Shown here piece by piece: positions 1 through 6,967 of a stretch of DNA of 39,904 bases (positions within the stretch are counted from its first letter, which is position 1; each line of letters starts with the position of its first letter). The translations under genes and the position numbers were made by a program. The stretch is from positions 1 to 39,904 of the IMG/VR virus record IMGVR_UViG_3300017746_003582. The stretch is one strand, 5' to 3'. A model generated the notes under the pieces. It was not told the origin of the DNA and ran no database searches. It saw only the letters and a program-made list of their open reading frames with translations. This stretch comes from a virus.

Positions 1-1
1 A

Positions 2-7
2 TAAATA
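2..7 (+). promoter_or_regulatory. T4-type late promoter for the first fibre gene
   Basis: TAAATA core (ATAAATATAA) at the window start. With T4 geometry (+1 about 6 nt after the core) the transcript would begin near position 13, leaving a short leader that carries the AGGGG ribosome-binding site at about 16-20, before the ATG at 31. Confidence 0.6.
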
Positions 8-30
8 TAACTATTAGGGGATAATAGAAC

Positions 31-2445
31 ATGGCAACAAATATTAAAATAACAGCACTTACAGATATCACAAGTGCAAACGTGACTTACAACGACTTAT
101 TAGCCGTTGTAGACATGAATGGGACACCAGAAACTAAGAAAGGAAACCTACAACTTGTAGGAAATCTGATACTTAATGGTGCAGGCGGAAGCTATTTTGC
201 AAAAGCGGCTCAGGCTACTAACGCAGAGACAGTTTCTAATGCGGCACAACCTGCAATTACATCTGTGGGAAGTCTGACAGCAGTAACTGTTACAGGAAAT
301 GTAGATGCAGGCAACGTAAATGGTACTGCTGGTGTATTTACATATGTATCAGGAGACGGAGCAAACTTAACAAACGTTCCAGCTGGAGCCGCAACAAGTA
401 TTACAGACGGAACATCTAATGTTGATATCCCCACAACAGATGGTAACGTAACTGTAGGAGTTGGTGGAACAGCAGACGTATTGATCGCAACAAGTACAGG
501 TGTTAATGTAACTGGAACATTAAATGCAACAGGCATTATCACAGGTGATGCAGGCGGAATATCAAACGTTGTTTATGCTAATGTAACTGGTACACCAACA
601 CTAGGTAATATCTCAACAATTAATATAGACGGTAATGTTTCTAATGTTCTCAGAGGAGACGGAACATTTGCCGCAGATGCAGATACTGCATACGGTGATT
701 CAAATGTTGTTACTCTATTAAACGCATTTGGTTCAAACACAATTACAACAACTGGTCTTGTTACAGGCGACGGTGGTGGATTATCTAATGTACCATATGC
801 AAACGTAACAGGTACACCTACTTTAGGTAATATCTCAACACTTAATATTGATGGATCAGCATCAAACGTATTATACGGTAATGGAGTATTTGCGGCAGCC
901 TCATCACCAGCATTAACAGGTGACGGATATCAATTATCAAACATTACAGGTGCCAACGTTTCTGGAGAAGTATCATTCGCGGCTACTGCTAACGCAGTTG
1001 CTGGTGCTAATGTATCTGGAGAAGTCACAAACGCCGCTACAGCAAATGCAGTAGCAGGTGCTAATGTAAGTGGTGAAGTCGGATTCTCAGCAGTTTCTAA
1101 CTCAGTAGCCGGAGCAAATGTCTCTGGTGAAGTTACTTTTGCCGCAACAGCAAACGCAGTTGCTTATGCAAATGTTTCAGGTACACCTACTTTAGGTAAT
1201 ATTTCAACAATCGATATTGACGGCGATGCCGCTAATGTCTTATATGGTAACGGTGTATTTGCGGCCGCAACGAGTCCAGCATTAACTGGAGATGGTTATC
1301 AATTATCAAACATTACAGGTGCTAATGTAAGTGGCGAAGTCGGATTTGCCGCAGTTGCTAACTCAGTTGCTTTAGCAAACGTATCAGGCGCAGGTAACAT
1401 TGCGTCAATTAACATCGACGGTGATGCATCAACTGTATTATATGGTAACGGGACATTTGCCGCGATCTCAGCAACAACAGCACAGACTGTAACAACTGCC
1501 GCTCAACCAAACATCACATCTACAGGCACATTAACAAGTTTAACAGTGACTGGTGCGTTAGGCGTCACTACAGGCGTTATTACTGGTGACGGTGGTGGCA
1601 TATCAAATGTAGTCGCAGGCAACATTAGTGGTACAGTCAATAACGCAGTACTTGCACAAGAAGTTATAAACTCAGCACAACCAAATATCGGTTCTGTTGG
1701 TACTCTATCAGCACTAAATGTTAATGATACAATCGTATCAGTAGGCTTGACAGCAAACACAGGCGACATTACAGTAACAGCAGGCGTATTTGCAGGTGAC
1801 GGTGGAAGCATTTCTAACGTAGTCGGTGCTAATGTAACAGGTGAAGTTGGATTTGCCGCAGTTGCTAATAGTGTTGCTATCGCAAACGTATCTGGTGCAG
1901 GTAATATTGCAACAGTTAACTTAGACGGTAACACAGCAAATTACTTAGACGGTACAGGTTCATGGGGACCAGTTACAGCAACTACTGCTACAACAGCGGG
2001 TACTGTAACAACAGCCGCACAGCCTAACATTACTAGTCTCGGTACTTTAGCAACATTAGATGTAACAGGAAACATTTCAGGTGGAAACATTAACGCAAAT
2101 ACAAACGGATTTGCAATAGGATATAAAGAAATTCCCCCAGTCGTATTATCAGGAAATGATACAATCGCACTTGAAGATTCAGGTAAACATTTCAGATCAA
2201 CAACAGCAGGAAATATCACATTATCAATTCCAACAAACGCAACTGTTGCATTCCCAACAGGAACAGCAATCAGTATCGTTGAGCAAGCCGCAGGTAACAT
2301 CCTAGTTAATGCTATCTCTGGCGTAACTTTATATCATGCAGGTAATTCAACTGCAGGTAACAGAGTGCTTTCAACATATGGAGTTGCGACATTAATGAAA
2401 GTTGATACTGATACATGGTTTATTAGCGGCACAGGAGTCAGTTAA
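31..2445 (+). CDS. Repeat-built tail fibre / virion structural protein
   Basis: This 804-aa protein is built almost wholly of short beta-rich repeats: GDGGGLSNV-like units, AQPNITSVGTL-like units, NVSGEV-FAATANAVA units (several in tandem around residues 305-380) and GTPTLGNIS-IDGxxSNVLYGNG units. Such low-complexity Gly/Ala/Asn/Thr composition is typical of trimeric phage tail fibres and of cyanophage and pelagiphage structural proteins. The last 110 residues or so form a different, non-repeated domain (IALEDSGKHF, then VAFPTGTAISIVEQ, ending DTWFISG), the kind of C-terminal cap seen on phage fibres. The start has a good AGGGG site about 10 nt upstream and a late promoter. It ends in TAATG, overlapping the next gene by one base, so the two are probably translationally coupled. 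Its repeats closely match those of the minus-strand fibre genes at 34040-39584. The exact receptor or position on the virion is unknown. Confidence 0.85.
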   Translation: MATNIKITALTDITSANVTYNDLLAVVDMNGTPETKKGNLQLVGNLILNGAGGSYFAKAAQATNAETVSNAAQPAITSVGSLTAVTVTGNVDAGNVNGTAGVFTYVSGDGANLTNVPAGAATSITDGTSNVDIPTTDGNVTVGVGGTADVLIATSTGVNVTGTLNATGIITGDAGGISNVVYANVTGTPTLGNISTINIDGNVSNVLRGDGTFAADADTAYGDSNVVTLLNAFGSNTITTTGLVTGDGGGLSNVPYANVTGTPTLGNISTLNIDGSASNVLYGNGVFAAASSPALTGDGYQLSNITGANVSGEVSFAATANAVAGANVSGEVTNAATANAVAGANVSGEVGFSAVSNSVAGANVSGEVTFAATANAVAYANVSGTPTLGNISTIDIDGDAANVLYGNGVFAAATSPALTGDGYQLSNITGANVSGEVGFAAVANSVALANVSGAGNIASINIDGDASTVLYGNGTFAAISATTAQTVTTAAQPNITSTGTLTSLTVTGALGVTTGVITGDGGGISNVVAGNISGTVNNAVLAQEVINSAQPNIGSVGTLSALNVNDTIVSVGLTANTGDITVTAGVFAGDGGSISNVVGANVTGEVGFAAVANSVAIANVSGAGNIATVNLDGNTANYLDGTGSWGPVTATTATTAGTVTTAAQPNITSLGTLATLDVTGNISGGNINANTNGFAIGYKEIPPVVLSGNDTIALEDSGKHFRSTTAGNITLSIPTNATVAFPTGTAISIVEQAAGNILVNAISGVTLYHAGNSTAGNRVLSTYGVATLMKVDTDTWFISGTGVS

Positions 2446-3164
2446 TGGCAGGCGCAATGATGATGGCGCAAATGTCTTGGCATAGTGCTGAAACCGAATT
2501 ATTATCTCCCACAAATCTTGGAGCAGATGTCTGGGTTGACTTCAGTGATCCAACATCATACACTACAGCAGGAAGCACAATCACAGCCGTAACAGATAAA
2601 GCAAGTAACTTTACAATAACTGTTGACGGCACTCCAACTACTGGCACAACACTAAACAGTCTGGCTACAGCAACTTTTGACGGTAATGAAAATCTTACTA
2701 GTACTGGAACTGGTCCTTATGCAGATAGTGGAAATCATTATGCAGTAGGCATTTTTCAATGGGCAAGTACTACTAGTACAAGAGATAGTTTTTGGAGTGC
2801 TGATGCAGGAAGAACTTATGCAATCAGCAGTAGTGATTCTAGTAACGGTTGGCCTGGCGAAATTGATTATGATGGATCTAATCAAATTTCATTTGGTAAA
2901 GCAAAACAAGACTTTACAGTATCCGTTTCGCAAAACACTTGGACTATAGTTAGTACATCATTTAATAAAACAGGTAATGAAATCTTTGGTAGAATAAACG
3001 GTTCTCAAGCCTCAGCAGGTGATCCATATAGTACCTCTATGAGTTCTGTAGCAGACTTTAGATTAATGCGTAACAGATCCTCTGTTGAATTAGCAGGTAA
3101 AGCCGCTGAATTCTTTTGGGTAGCAGGACCTACAGGCACAGGTGGTACTGATATTCTAACGTAG
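2445..3164 (+). CDS. LamG/concanavalin-like virion protein, apparently frameshifted near its 3' end
   Basis: 239 aa as read. The start overlaps the fibre stop codon (TAATG). The pattern DVWVDFSDPTSYTT, then ATFDGNENL, then AGKAAEFFWVAG is that of concanavalin-A/LamG-type jelly-roll domains carried by many marine phage structural proteins; these are thought to bind glycans or decorate the virion. The reading frame stops at TAG 3162-3164, but the -1 frame continues at once as VEKAEGYIAWKWGLQGNLP and so on to a TAA at 3254-3256. The EGYLAWKWGL...SHPY ending is exactly how this family normally ends. The intact protein would therefore be about 270 aa. A single missing base near 3157-3161 explains it. 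No canonical slippery heptamer is visible, so an indel (real or sequencing) is more likely than programmed frameshifting. Confidence 0.75.
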   Translation: MAGAMMMAQMSWHSAETELLSPTNLGADVWVDFSDPTSYTTAGSTITAVTDKASNFTITVDGTPTTGTTLNSLATATFDGNENLTSTGTGPYADSGNHYAVGIFQWASTTSTRDSFWSADAGRTYAISSSDSSNGWPGEIDYDGSNQISFGKAKQDFTVSVSQNTWTIVSTSFNKTGNEIFGRINGSQASAGDPYSTSMSSVADFRLMRNRSSVELAGKAAEFFWVAGPTGTGGTDILT

Positions 3165-3256
3165 AAAAAGCAGAAGGTTACATAGCATGGAAATGGGGAC
3201 TACAAGGTAACTTACCAGTAAGTCACCCATATAAAACCGCCGCACCAACAACATAA
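3161..3256 (+). pseudogene. Out-of-frame C-terminal end of the LamG-like protein
   Basis: From GTA at 3161 the -1 frame encodes about 31 residues beginning VEKAEGYIAWKWG and containing NLPVSHPYK, then stops at 3254-3256. This is the conserved C-terminus of LamG-type phage proteins, separated from the preceding frame by what looks like a one-base deletion. Confidence 0.7.
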
Positions 3257-3268
3257 ATTTTACCCAAT

Positions 3269-3293
3269 AAAAAAGAGCCCGAAAGCCCTTTTT
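3269..3293 (-). terminator. Intrinsic terminator of the minus-strand early operon
   Basis: On the minus strand the hairpin AAAAAGGGC-(6-nt loop)-GCTCTTTTT is followed by more T. One pair is G-U when read on the minus strand but A-C on the plus strand, so the hairpin is sound only for minus-strand RNA. It would end transcripts coming from the genes at 3418-4724. The stretch 3294-3417 holds a 7-bp inverted repeat (TGCTAGT...ACTAGCA) and no convincing gene. Confidence 0.7.
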
Positions 3294-3417
3294 AATAAGT
3301 GCTAGTTTGATTTGTTTAAAGACAGCTTAAAATACTAGCAAAGTCTGTCTGCAATTTGTTTTTGTTGTTTAATGTCTGTACAAAACGGCGTCAATACGCA
3401 AAAATCAGACTACTTGA

Positions 3418-3789
3418 TTACTCGACTACAGCATCCAATACTGATTCTAATACATCAGCATCTGCTTGTTGTTGCTTACCGCGTTCACGGATAGCATCGA
3501 GTGACATGGTTACAATTGCACCGCTTTTAGGAGCCTTGCTACGATCACAGATTGCATCTGAAATAATAGCCTGATCTTCTGGCGATTGAAAAGTATCATG
3601 TGTTTGCAAAAATTCTAATGCTTCAAGTTTACTCATTTCGTTAGGCAATTCAACAAAGTCGCACCTGCCTTCAGGATGACTTTTTGTGAACTGTTTAATC
3701 CTACGAATAAGATCATTTGACCAACGAATCTTTGCTGGGTTGTTATCATGTTGCGTAATGCCACAGATAGTAAAGGTTTTAGTTGTCAT
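3418..3789 (-). CDS. Hypothetical phage protein (123 aa)
   Basis: I do not recognise a domain with a known function. The start was placed at ATG 3787-3789 (protein begins MTTKTFTICG), because a GGAGAA site lies just upstream. The longer reading from 3855 would run through a hairpin and lacks a ribosome-binding site. The protein is soluble and mixed charged, with a helical, Gln/Ala/Asp-rich C-terminal third (RGKQQQADADVLES). It is the last gene of the minus-strand early cluster and is followed by the terminator at 3269-3293. A probable host-takeover or early accessory protein by position only. Confidence 0.75.
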   Translation of the reverse strand: MTTKTFTICGITQHDNNPAKIRWSNDLIRRIKQFTKSHPEGRCDFVELPNEMSKLEALEFLQTHDTFQSPEDQAIISDAICDRSKAPKSGAIVTMSLDAIRERGKQQQADADVLESVLDAVVE

Positions 3790-3853
3790 AATTTTCTCCA
3801 ATATAACTAAGTTTAATAACCATTGATTAAAGTGCAACTCCCATTGCACTACC

Positions 3854-3871
3854 ATGGCACAAATGTGCCAT
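3854..3871 (-). other. Intergenic hairpin
   Basis: Perfect 7-bp inverted repeat ATGGCAC-(4 nt)-GTGCCAT between two early genes. There is no T-run after it on the minus strand, so it looks like an RNA processing or stability hairpin, or a DNA-binding site, rather than a terminator. Confidence 0.45.
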
Positions 3872-3878
3872 AATTTTG

Positions 3879-4136
3879 TTATGCTTTTTCAAGCATTGAA
3901 AGAGGGACATTGTATCTGCCTTGTGGCATGTTTACAATCGCCTTCTTAATGTTCACTTTAACGACCTCACCTAAAGTACGTTTAGTCTTTTGGACTACAT
4001 ACACTTTATCGCCGATACCAATTGTTGATTTTGCCTGTGACGTTTTCACACTATTGACAAATGCATTGATTGAATTTAACTCATTTAAGTCGAACTCACC
4101 GTTACGAATTGCTTTTTTGATTTGATCTAATGACAT
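3879..4136 (-). CDS. Small phage protein with KOW/SH3-like C-terminal half
   Basis: 85 aa. The N-terminal half is helical (MSLDQIKKAIRNGEFDLNEL). Residues about 42-82 read IGIGDKVYVVQKTKRTLGEVVKVNIKKA, a beta-barrel pattern like KOW or SH3 domains that bind nucleic acid or ribosomal components; this is pattern recognition, not a proven match. An AAAGGA site precedes the ATG, and a strong early promoter lies 30-60 nt upstream (4168-4196). Likely an early-expressed protein conserved in T4-like marine phages. Function unknown. Confidence 0.8.
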   Translation of the reverse strand: MSLDQIKKAIRNGEFDLNELNSINAFVNSVKTSQAKSTIGIGDKVYVVQKTKRTLGEVVKVNIKKAIVNMPQGRYNVPLSMLEKA

Positions 4137-4167
4137 ATTTTTTTCCTTTGATTTAATTTATACAACT

Positions 4168-4196
4168 ATTATAGCACCTTGGGTACCCAAAGTCAA
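4168..4196 (-). promoter_or_regulatory. Early sigma70 promoter with palindromic operator-like element (copy A)
   Basis: Minus strand: -35 TTGACT (4196-4191), 17-bp spacer beginning TTGGGTACCCAA (a perfect 12-bp palindrome), -10 TATAAT (4173-4168). An A-run followed by GGC lies just upstream of the -35 and resembles an UP element. It drives the gene at 3879-4136. Three more promoters in the window share the A-run/GGC/TTGACTTTGGGTA layout. Confidence 0.85.
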
Positions 4197-4204
4197 GCCT
4201 TTTT

Positions 4205-4468
4205 TTAATATTTTTGACATTTCTTTAGGAACCATTTTTCGAGTACTGGAAGACCGAATTCATCTTCATCTACACAGACATACGCAACAGTCTTTTTGAC
4301 TATACCATATCGATATGGAGATCCGATTGTGTCTCCTACCCAAATCTTATGGGGGAAATCTTCACACATAAAGAATGGATCATCATTGAGTGACCATTCA
4401 AAAAAGTTACCACAATCTTTCTCAACAAAAACACCAATAGGGTCCTGAGTATGAGTGTAAAATCCCAT
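4205..4468 (-). CDS. Hypothetical phage protein (87 aa)
   Basis: Not recognised. Small acidic protein rich in aromatic residues and Cys (MGFYTHTQDPIGVFVEKDCG; later YVCVDEDEFGLPVLEKWF). It has an AAGGA site about 8 nt before the ATG. It follows the 81-aa gene by 10 nt, so the two probably share the promoter at 4760-4788. The next early promoter's A-run begins at its stop codon. The conserved-looking beta pattern (KIWVGDTIGSPYRYGIVKKTVAYV) may be a small barrel. Function unknown. Confidence 0.75.
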   Translation of the reverse strand: MGFYTHTQDPIGVFVEKDCGNFFEWSLNDDPFFMCEDFPHKIWVGDTIGSPYRYGIVKKTVAYVCVDEDEFGLPVLEKWFLKKCQKY

Positions 4469-4478
4469 GAATTATTCC

Positions 4479-4724
4479 TTATGCAGTTTGAAGACGATCA
4501 GCAAGAGTGATCTTGCCAGTGTAGCAATCAGCCAGATAGTTGAATTGATCTATGTAATCAATATGTGAGCCAACAGTTAGATCAGAATTGATGTCTGATA
4601 GATCCATGTAACAATCAGCATCAACAAAGTTCCAGTTAATCCCATCTTCTTGGGTTGCATCAATGTTTTCTACATTGGTAACTGCTTTATTGAACGCCTT
4701 TGCTAGTTGAGTATTGATTTGCAT
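4479..4724 (-). CDS. Hypothetical phage protein (81 aa)
   Basis: Not recognised. Very acidic small protein with the internal pattern NWNFVDADCYMDLSDIN. Its start codon has a strong AAAGGAAAGGGAA purine-rich ribosome-binding site. It is the first gene behind early promoter copy B, with the 87-aa gene following at a 10-nt gap. Early expression and size suggest an accessory takeover protein, but nothing in the sequence gives a function. Confidence 0.75.
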   Translation of the reverse strand: MQINTQLAKAFNKAVTNVENIDATQEDGINWNFVDADCYMDLSDINSDLTVGSHIDYIDQFNYLADCYTGKITLADRLQTA

Positions 4725-4759
4725 ATATTTCCCTTTCCTTTATTGTTTAATATGTGTAT

Positions 4760-4788
4760 ATTATACTGCCTTTCTTACCCAAAGTCAA
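4760..4788 (-). promoter_or_regulatory. Early sigma70 promoter (copy B, half operator)
   Basis: Minus strand: TTGACT (4788-4783), 17-bp spacer starting TTGGGTAAG, TATAAT (4765-4760), with an A6-GGC block upstream of the -35. Only the promoter-proximal GGGTA half of the palindrome is kept. It drives 4479-4724 and 4205-4468. Confidence 0.85.
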
Positions 4789-4806
4789 GCCTTTTTTCGA
4801 CTTTTT

Positions 4807-5142
4807 TTAGATTTTTCCCTTATATCCAAGAGTTTCCATTGCGTGAGCAGGTGAGCCAGAAGTCTCATATCCATATTTGCTCATGTATTGAATGTCATGG
4901 CTAGAAAGTCTCATGTACTCTTCAACTGAAGCATTTTTAACCAAAAAGTTAACCCATGCTTTCCAAGGCTTATAAGATCCATACTTGAATCTTGCTACAA
5001 ATGCTGGCTTATTTAGACCTTCCCAAGAAGGGTGTGCGTTAGGGTGAACATCCATCATCTTCTGAGCACCGTCAAAATCGCCTCTGTACATTAAGTACAT
5101 GCCGTCCCAAGTAAAGTCTTCTTTGTTAAATCGTGTATTCAT
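4807..5142 (-). CDS. Hypothetical phage protein (111 aa)
   Basis: The start is placed at the ATG giving MNTRFNKEDFTWDG, which has an AGGGAA site upstream; the earlier ATG at 5166 would sit only about 5 nt after the predicted transcription start. The protein is aromatic- and Trp-rich (FTWDGMYLMYRGDF, YKPWKAWVNFLV) and has no membrane segment. The DGMYLMYRGDFDGA region appears to be conserved among marine T4-like phages from memory, but no function is known. It stands alone behind early promoter copy C. Confidence 0.75.
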   Translation of the reverse strand: MNTRFNKEDFTWDGMYLMYRGDFDGAQKMMDVHPNAHPSWEGLNKPAFVARFKYGSYKPWKAWVNFLVKNASVEEYMRLSSHDIQYMSKYGYETSGSPAHAMETLGYKGKI

Positions 5143-5177
5143 AAGTTGTTTCCCTGTTTGCGTCATAATATAAGTAT

Positions 5178-5206
5178 ATTATACAGGTTTGGGTACCCAA
5201 AGTCAA
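5178..5206 (-). promoter_or_regulatory. Early sigma70 promoter with full palindrome (copy C)
   Basis: Minus strand: TTGACT (5206-5201), 17-bp spacer beginning TTGGGTACCCAA, TATAAT (5183-5178), A6-GGC upstream. This copy has the longest palindrome, TTTGGGTACCCAAA (14 bp, 2 bases of it inside the -35 side). It drives 4807-5142. Confidence 0.87.
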
Positions 5207-5254
5207 GCCTTTTTTCAATTATTTTTGAATTAATTTGCCTTGAGGATCAAGGAC

Positions 5255-5785
5255 TTAGTAGTGAGTGTAGAACTTATGTCTACCAATTTGAGTGACTTCA
5301 GTCATTTGTTCAGCCCATTTAGGGCTTACATAGTCTGCATGATAGTAATTAACATCATCTAATCCTGTGATCCATTGATCTCCATCCAACACAGATTTAG
5401 CAATCCTATGTGATCTGTTCCAGTTTATCCCTGCAGGCAGAGTCCAGTGTTTGGACCTTTGATTTGCCCATGAGAATTGATGTTTATCTAAGACTACCTT
5501 ACAAATAGAGTCAGGATACTTTGGATTTCGGACACGATTTAACGTCACCTGAGCCACAGCATATTGCCCTATTTCTGGCTCTGTTCCTGCTTCATGGAAG
5601 ATGTTCTTTGCCAAACAAAAGAGATCAAGGTCTGTATAAAGAGGACTAGGCTCGATGATTTTTGCAGGAATGTCAACTTGATAAGCGACTTGTCCCTGAG
5701 GGGTATTTGAAGGTACAGGGAATGCGGAGATTATTATCAGCCCTCCCATAACACCTATACAGATGTTAAACATAATTCTAATCAT
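5255..5785 (-). CDS. SleB-type cell wall hydrolase (phage endolysin) with N-terminal membrane segment
   Basis: 176 aa. Residues 1-22 form a hydrophobic signal/anchor segment (MFNICIGVMGGLIIISAFPV). Residues about 55-176 match the Hydrolase_2/SleB family: LAKNIFHEAGTEPEIGQYAVAQV, LNRVRNPKYPDSICKVV, HQFSW, and YYHADYVSPKWA near the end. In FHEAGTE the Glu is the expected catalytic acid. This family cleaves peptidoglycan and serves as endolysin in many marine phages. The membrane segment suggests export by the host Sec system, as in signal-anchor-release endolysins (inference). A late promoter core lies only 4 nt before the ATG, so it is expressed late and probably from a leaderless RNA. Confidence 0.85.
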   Translation of the reverse strand: MIRIMFNICIGVMGGLIIISAFPVPSNTPQGQVAYQVDIPAKIIEPSPLYTDLDLFCLAKNIFHEAGTEPEIGQYAVAQVTLNRVRNPKYPDSICKVVLDKHQFSWANQRSKHWTLPAGINWNRSHRIAKSVLDGDQWITGLDDVNYYHADYVSPKWAEQMTEVTQIGRHKFYTHY

Positions 5786-5789
5786 ATAG

Positions 5790-5795
5790 TATTTA
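5790..5795 (-). promoter_or_regulatory. Late promoter abutting the lysis gene start codon
   Basis: TAAATA on the minus strand with a 4-nt gap (CTAT) to the ATG at 5785-5783. With T4 late promoter geometry +1 falls on or next to the start codon, so no leader or Shine-Dalgarno site is possible. Confidence 0.6.
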
Positions 5796-5831
5796 TTAAG
5801 TCTAATGATTTCATTATACTAGATTTTTATG

Positions 5832-6269
5832 TCAAGGTATATCTTTTTGGGTATCTTTTAAGATATCCCACACTTTGTTTTTCTCAATCAATTCTTTTTC
5901 AAGTTCAACATAACGTTCTCTAAGTTCTCTTAATTCAGACCATTCTTTTTCTAGTTCAGAATTAGGTTGTAAGATCGCAAGTTTTTTGTTTACTTCTTCT
6001 TGCCATTCTTGTAGACCATCTAATGCTTTTAGTTTACGTTCAGTAAGAGTTTCTCCACCAATTGTAATAGTATCACTATATGATGTGTCCCAATTAGTAT
6101 TCAAGGTAAATGAATCTGATGATAAACTATCTAAGATGTTTGTGCCGTTTAACGGATCTAACTTAGAAATGGTTATTGTTGAATTATTATCAGTAGAATA
6201 ATAATCACCTAAGTCTAGGTCCAACTGGCTAGTGTCGATTTCGATCGGATCAGGTTTTGGCCTAATCAT
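5832..6269 (-). CDS. Conserved hypothetical phage protein with C-terminal coiled coil
   Basis: 145 aa. The N-terminal 75 residues are acidic and Ser/Thr/Asp-rich (TSQLDLDLGDYYST; DTSYSDTITIGGETLTERK), and the C-terminal half (about 80-140) is a charged heptad-like helix (NSELEKEWSELRELRERYVELE). This combination is common among T4-like cyanophage and pelagiphage hypotheticals. Its GGGAGGG ribosome-binding site is very strong. It starts 46 nt upstream of the lysis gene's start and could be a structural or scaffolding-type component. Function unknown. Confidence 0.8.
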   Translation of the reverse strand: MIRPKPDPIEIDTSQLDLDLGDYYSTDNNSTITISKLDPLNGTNILDSLSSDSFTLNTNWDTSYSDTITIGGETLTERKLKALDGLQEWQEEVNKKLAILQPNSELEKEWSELRELRERYVELEKELIEKNKVWDILKDTQKDIP

Positions 6270-6347
6270 TTTTCCCTCCCTGTATAGCAGTTCATTTTTA
6301 CTTACAATATTGTCTCACAACTTCATGGTCATTATCAAGTATAATGG

Positions 6348-6527
6348 TCAAACATCATCACCTTTGCGTAATTCTTCTTTTTGAACTCTACGGAAACGTT
6401 TGTTGTAACCACGTTTGATGGACTTAGCAACACCTGAGTTAGTCAGATAAATGTAATATTTACGAGCAGATGTTAGTGCATCATATTCTGCACCACCCTT
6501 CAAGGGTATTCTTTTTTTCTTAGACAT
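6348..6527 (-). CDS. Small basic phage protein (59 aa)
   Basis: The start is placed at MSKKKRIPLKGG, which has a GGAG site 7-8 nt upstream. It is highly basic (KKKR at the N-terminus, then SIKRGYNKRFRRVQKEELRK), which suggests nucleic-acid binding. The central part (EYDALTSARKYYIYLTNSGVAKSIK) looks helical. It overlaps the upstream 53-aa ORF by 8 nt, so it is probably translationally coupled to it. No known family recognised. Confidence 0.75.
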   Translation of the reverse strand: MSKKKRIPLKGGAEYDALTSARKYYIYLTNSGVAKSIKRGYNKRFRRVQKEELRKGDDV

Positions 6528-6681
6528 GCCTATACTCCAAAAAAGTGTAGAATTTAAACCACAGAAATGAAACATCTAAACAATGTTCAGTTAACGATAT
6601 TGAAATAGATGGTAATAAGTAGACAGTTTTTTCATATGTCCACTGATTACTGAAACGATATACTCTTTTACATGACACCAT
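6520..6681 (-). CDS. Small hypothetical phage protein (53 aa)
   Basis: ATG at 6681-6679 preceded by AGAGGTC. The protein is beta-rich and aromatic (KRVYRFSNQWTYEKTVYLLP; then SFLWFKFYTFLEYRHV). Support comes from the ribosome-binding site and from the coupled overlap (8 nt) with the start of the 59-aa gene. A hairpin (6690-6705) can hide its Shine-Dalgarno sequence. A longer reading starting at 6741 runs into a structured RNA region and is less likely. Function unknown. Confidence 0.55.
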   Translation of the reverse strand: MVSCKRVYRFSNQWTYEKTVYLLPSISISLTEHCLDVSFLWFKFYTFLEYRHV

Positions 6682-6689
6682 AGTAGTGA

Positions 6690-6705
6690 CCTCTATTAAT
6701 AGGGG
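6690..6705 (-). promoter_or_regulatory. Hairpin covering the ribosome-binding site of the 53-aa gene
   Basis: Minus strand CCCCTAT-TA-ATAGAGG forms a 7-bp stem (one G-U) whose 3' arm contains the GAGG of the Shine-Dalgarno site 8 nt before the ATG at 6681. Read-through RNA from the tRNA genes would be translationally closed, a control type known in T4 (for example e and soc). Confidence 0.5.
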
Positions 6706-6775
6706 TGGGGCAGAGTGACAGGGTTTGCATGTCTCAAGCATCCGATTGAGGCTAGTGTTGTTCTAGCCGTACCCC
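6706..6775 (-). ncRNA. Candidate structured small RNA next to the tRNA pair
   Basis: Immediately after tRNA-Arg(TCT), minus-strand RNA can form GGCTAG-(7 nt)-CTAGCC (6750-6768) and CTCAA-(8 nt)-TTGAG (6733-6750), closed by GGGGTA (6775-6770) with TGCCCC (6712-6707). It is cloverleaf-sized but has no T-loop or valid anticodon loop, so it is not a functional tRNA. T4 carries stable RNAs C and D in its tRNA cluster; this may be an analogue or a decayed tRNA. Structure read by eye only. Confidence 0.35.
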
Positions 6776-6779
6776 AATT

Positions 6780-6855
6780 TGGCCCGCCCTCCAGGATTCG
6801 AACCTGGGACCTACTGCTTAGAAGGCAGTTGTTCTATCCACTGAACTAAGAGCGG
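6780..6855 (-). tRNA. trnR: tRNA-Arg (anticodon TCT)
   Basis: Full cloverleaf on the minus strand: acceptor CCGCTCT/AGGGCGG, anticodon loop CTTCTAA with anticodon TCT (reads AGA), T-loop GGTTCGAATCC, discriminator G, and an encoded CCA at 6782-6780. It reads the AGA codon, which is favoured in AT-rich genes. Confidence 0.95.
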
Positions 6856-6883
6856 TAAAACTTTTCCTTATGTTGATTGCAAT

Positions 6884-6960
6884 TGGCGCGGCTGGAAGGA
6901 GTCGAACCTCCGACTTCCTGGTTCGTAGCCAGGTACTCTATCCAGCTGAGTTACAGCCGC
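6884..6960 (-). tRNA. trnR: tRNA-Arg (anticodon ACG)
   Basis: Cloverleaf on the minus strand: acceptor GCGGCTG/CAGCCGC, anticodon stem CCTGG/CCAGG, loop CTACGAA with anticodon ACG (CGN arginine codons after A-to-I editing), T-arm GAGGTTCGACTCC, discriminator G, encoded CCA. It begins 7 nt after the DUF2693 stop codon and is evidently cotranscribed with it. Confidence 0.95.
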
Positions 6961-6967
6961 GGGCTAA

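Noticed and set aside
210-2300. Long minus-strand reading frames across the first fibre gene (and the mirror case at 34056-39594 on the plus strand)
   Set aside because: They are antisense shadows of repetitive Ala/Val/Thr/Asn codons; no ribosome-binding sites or independent domains.
3150-3170. Programmed -1 frameshifting in the LamG-like gene
   Set aside because: No X-XXY-YYZ slippery site and no obvious downstream pseudoknot; a one-base indel explains it more simply.
5820-5845. TTGACA and TATAAT upstream of the lysis hydrolase as an early promoter
   Set aside because: The spacer is only 11 bp, too short for sigma70; the late TAAATA next to the ATG is a better explanation.
6706-6775. A third tRNA next to the tRNA-Arg pair
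   Set aside because: The 7-nt loop has no U33-anticodon-purine pattern and there is no T-arm; kept only as a candidate structured RNA.
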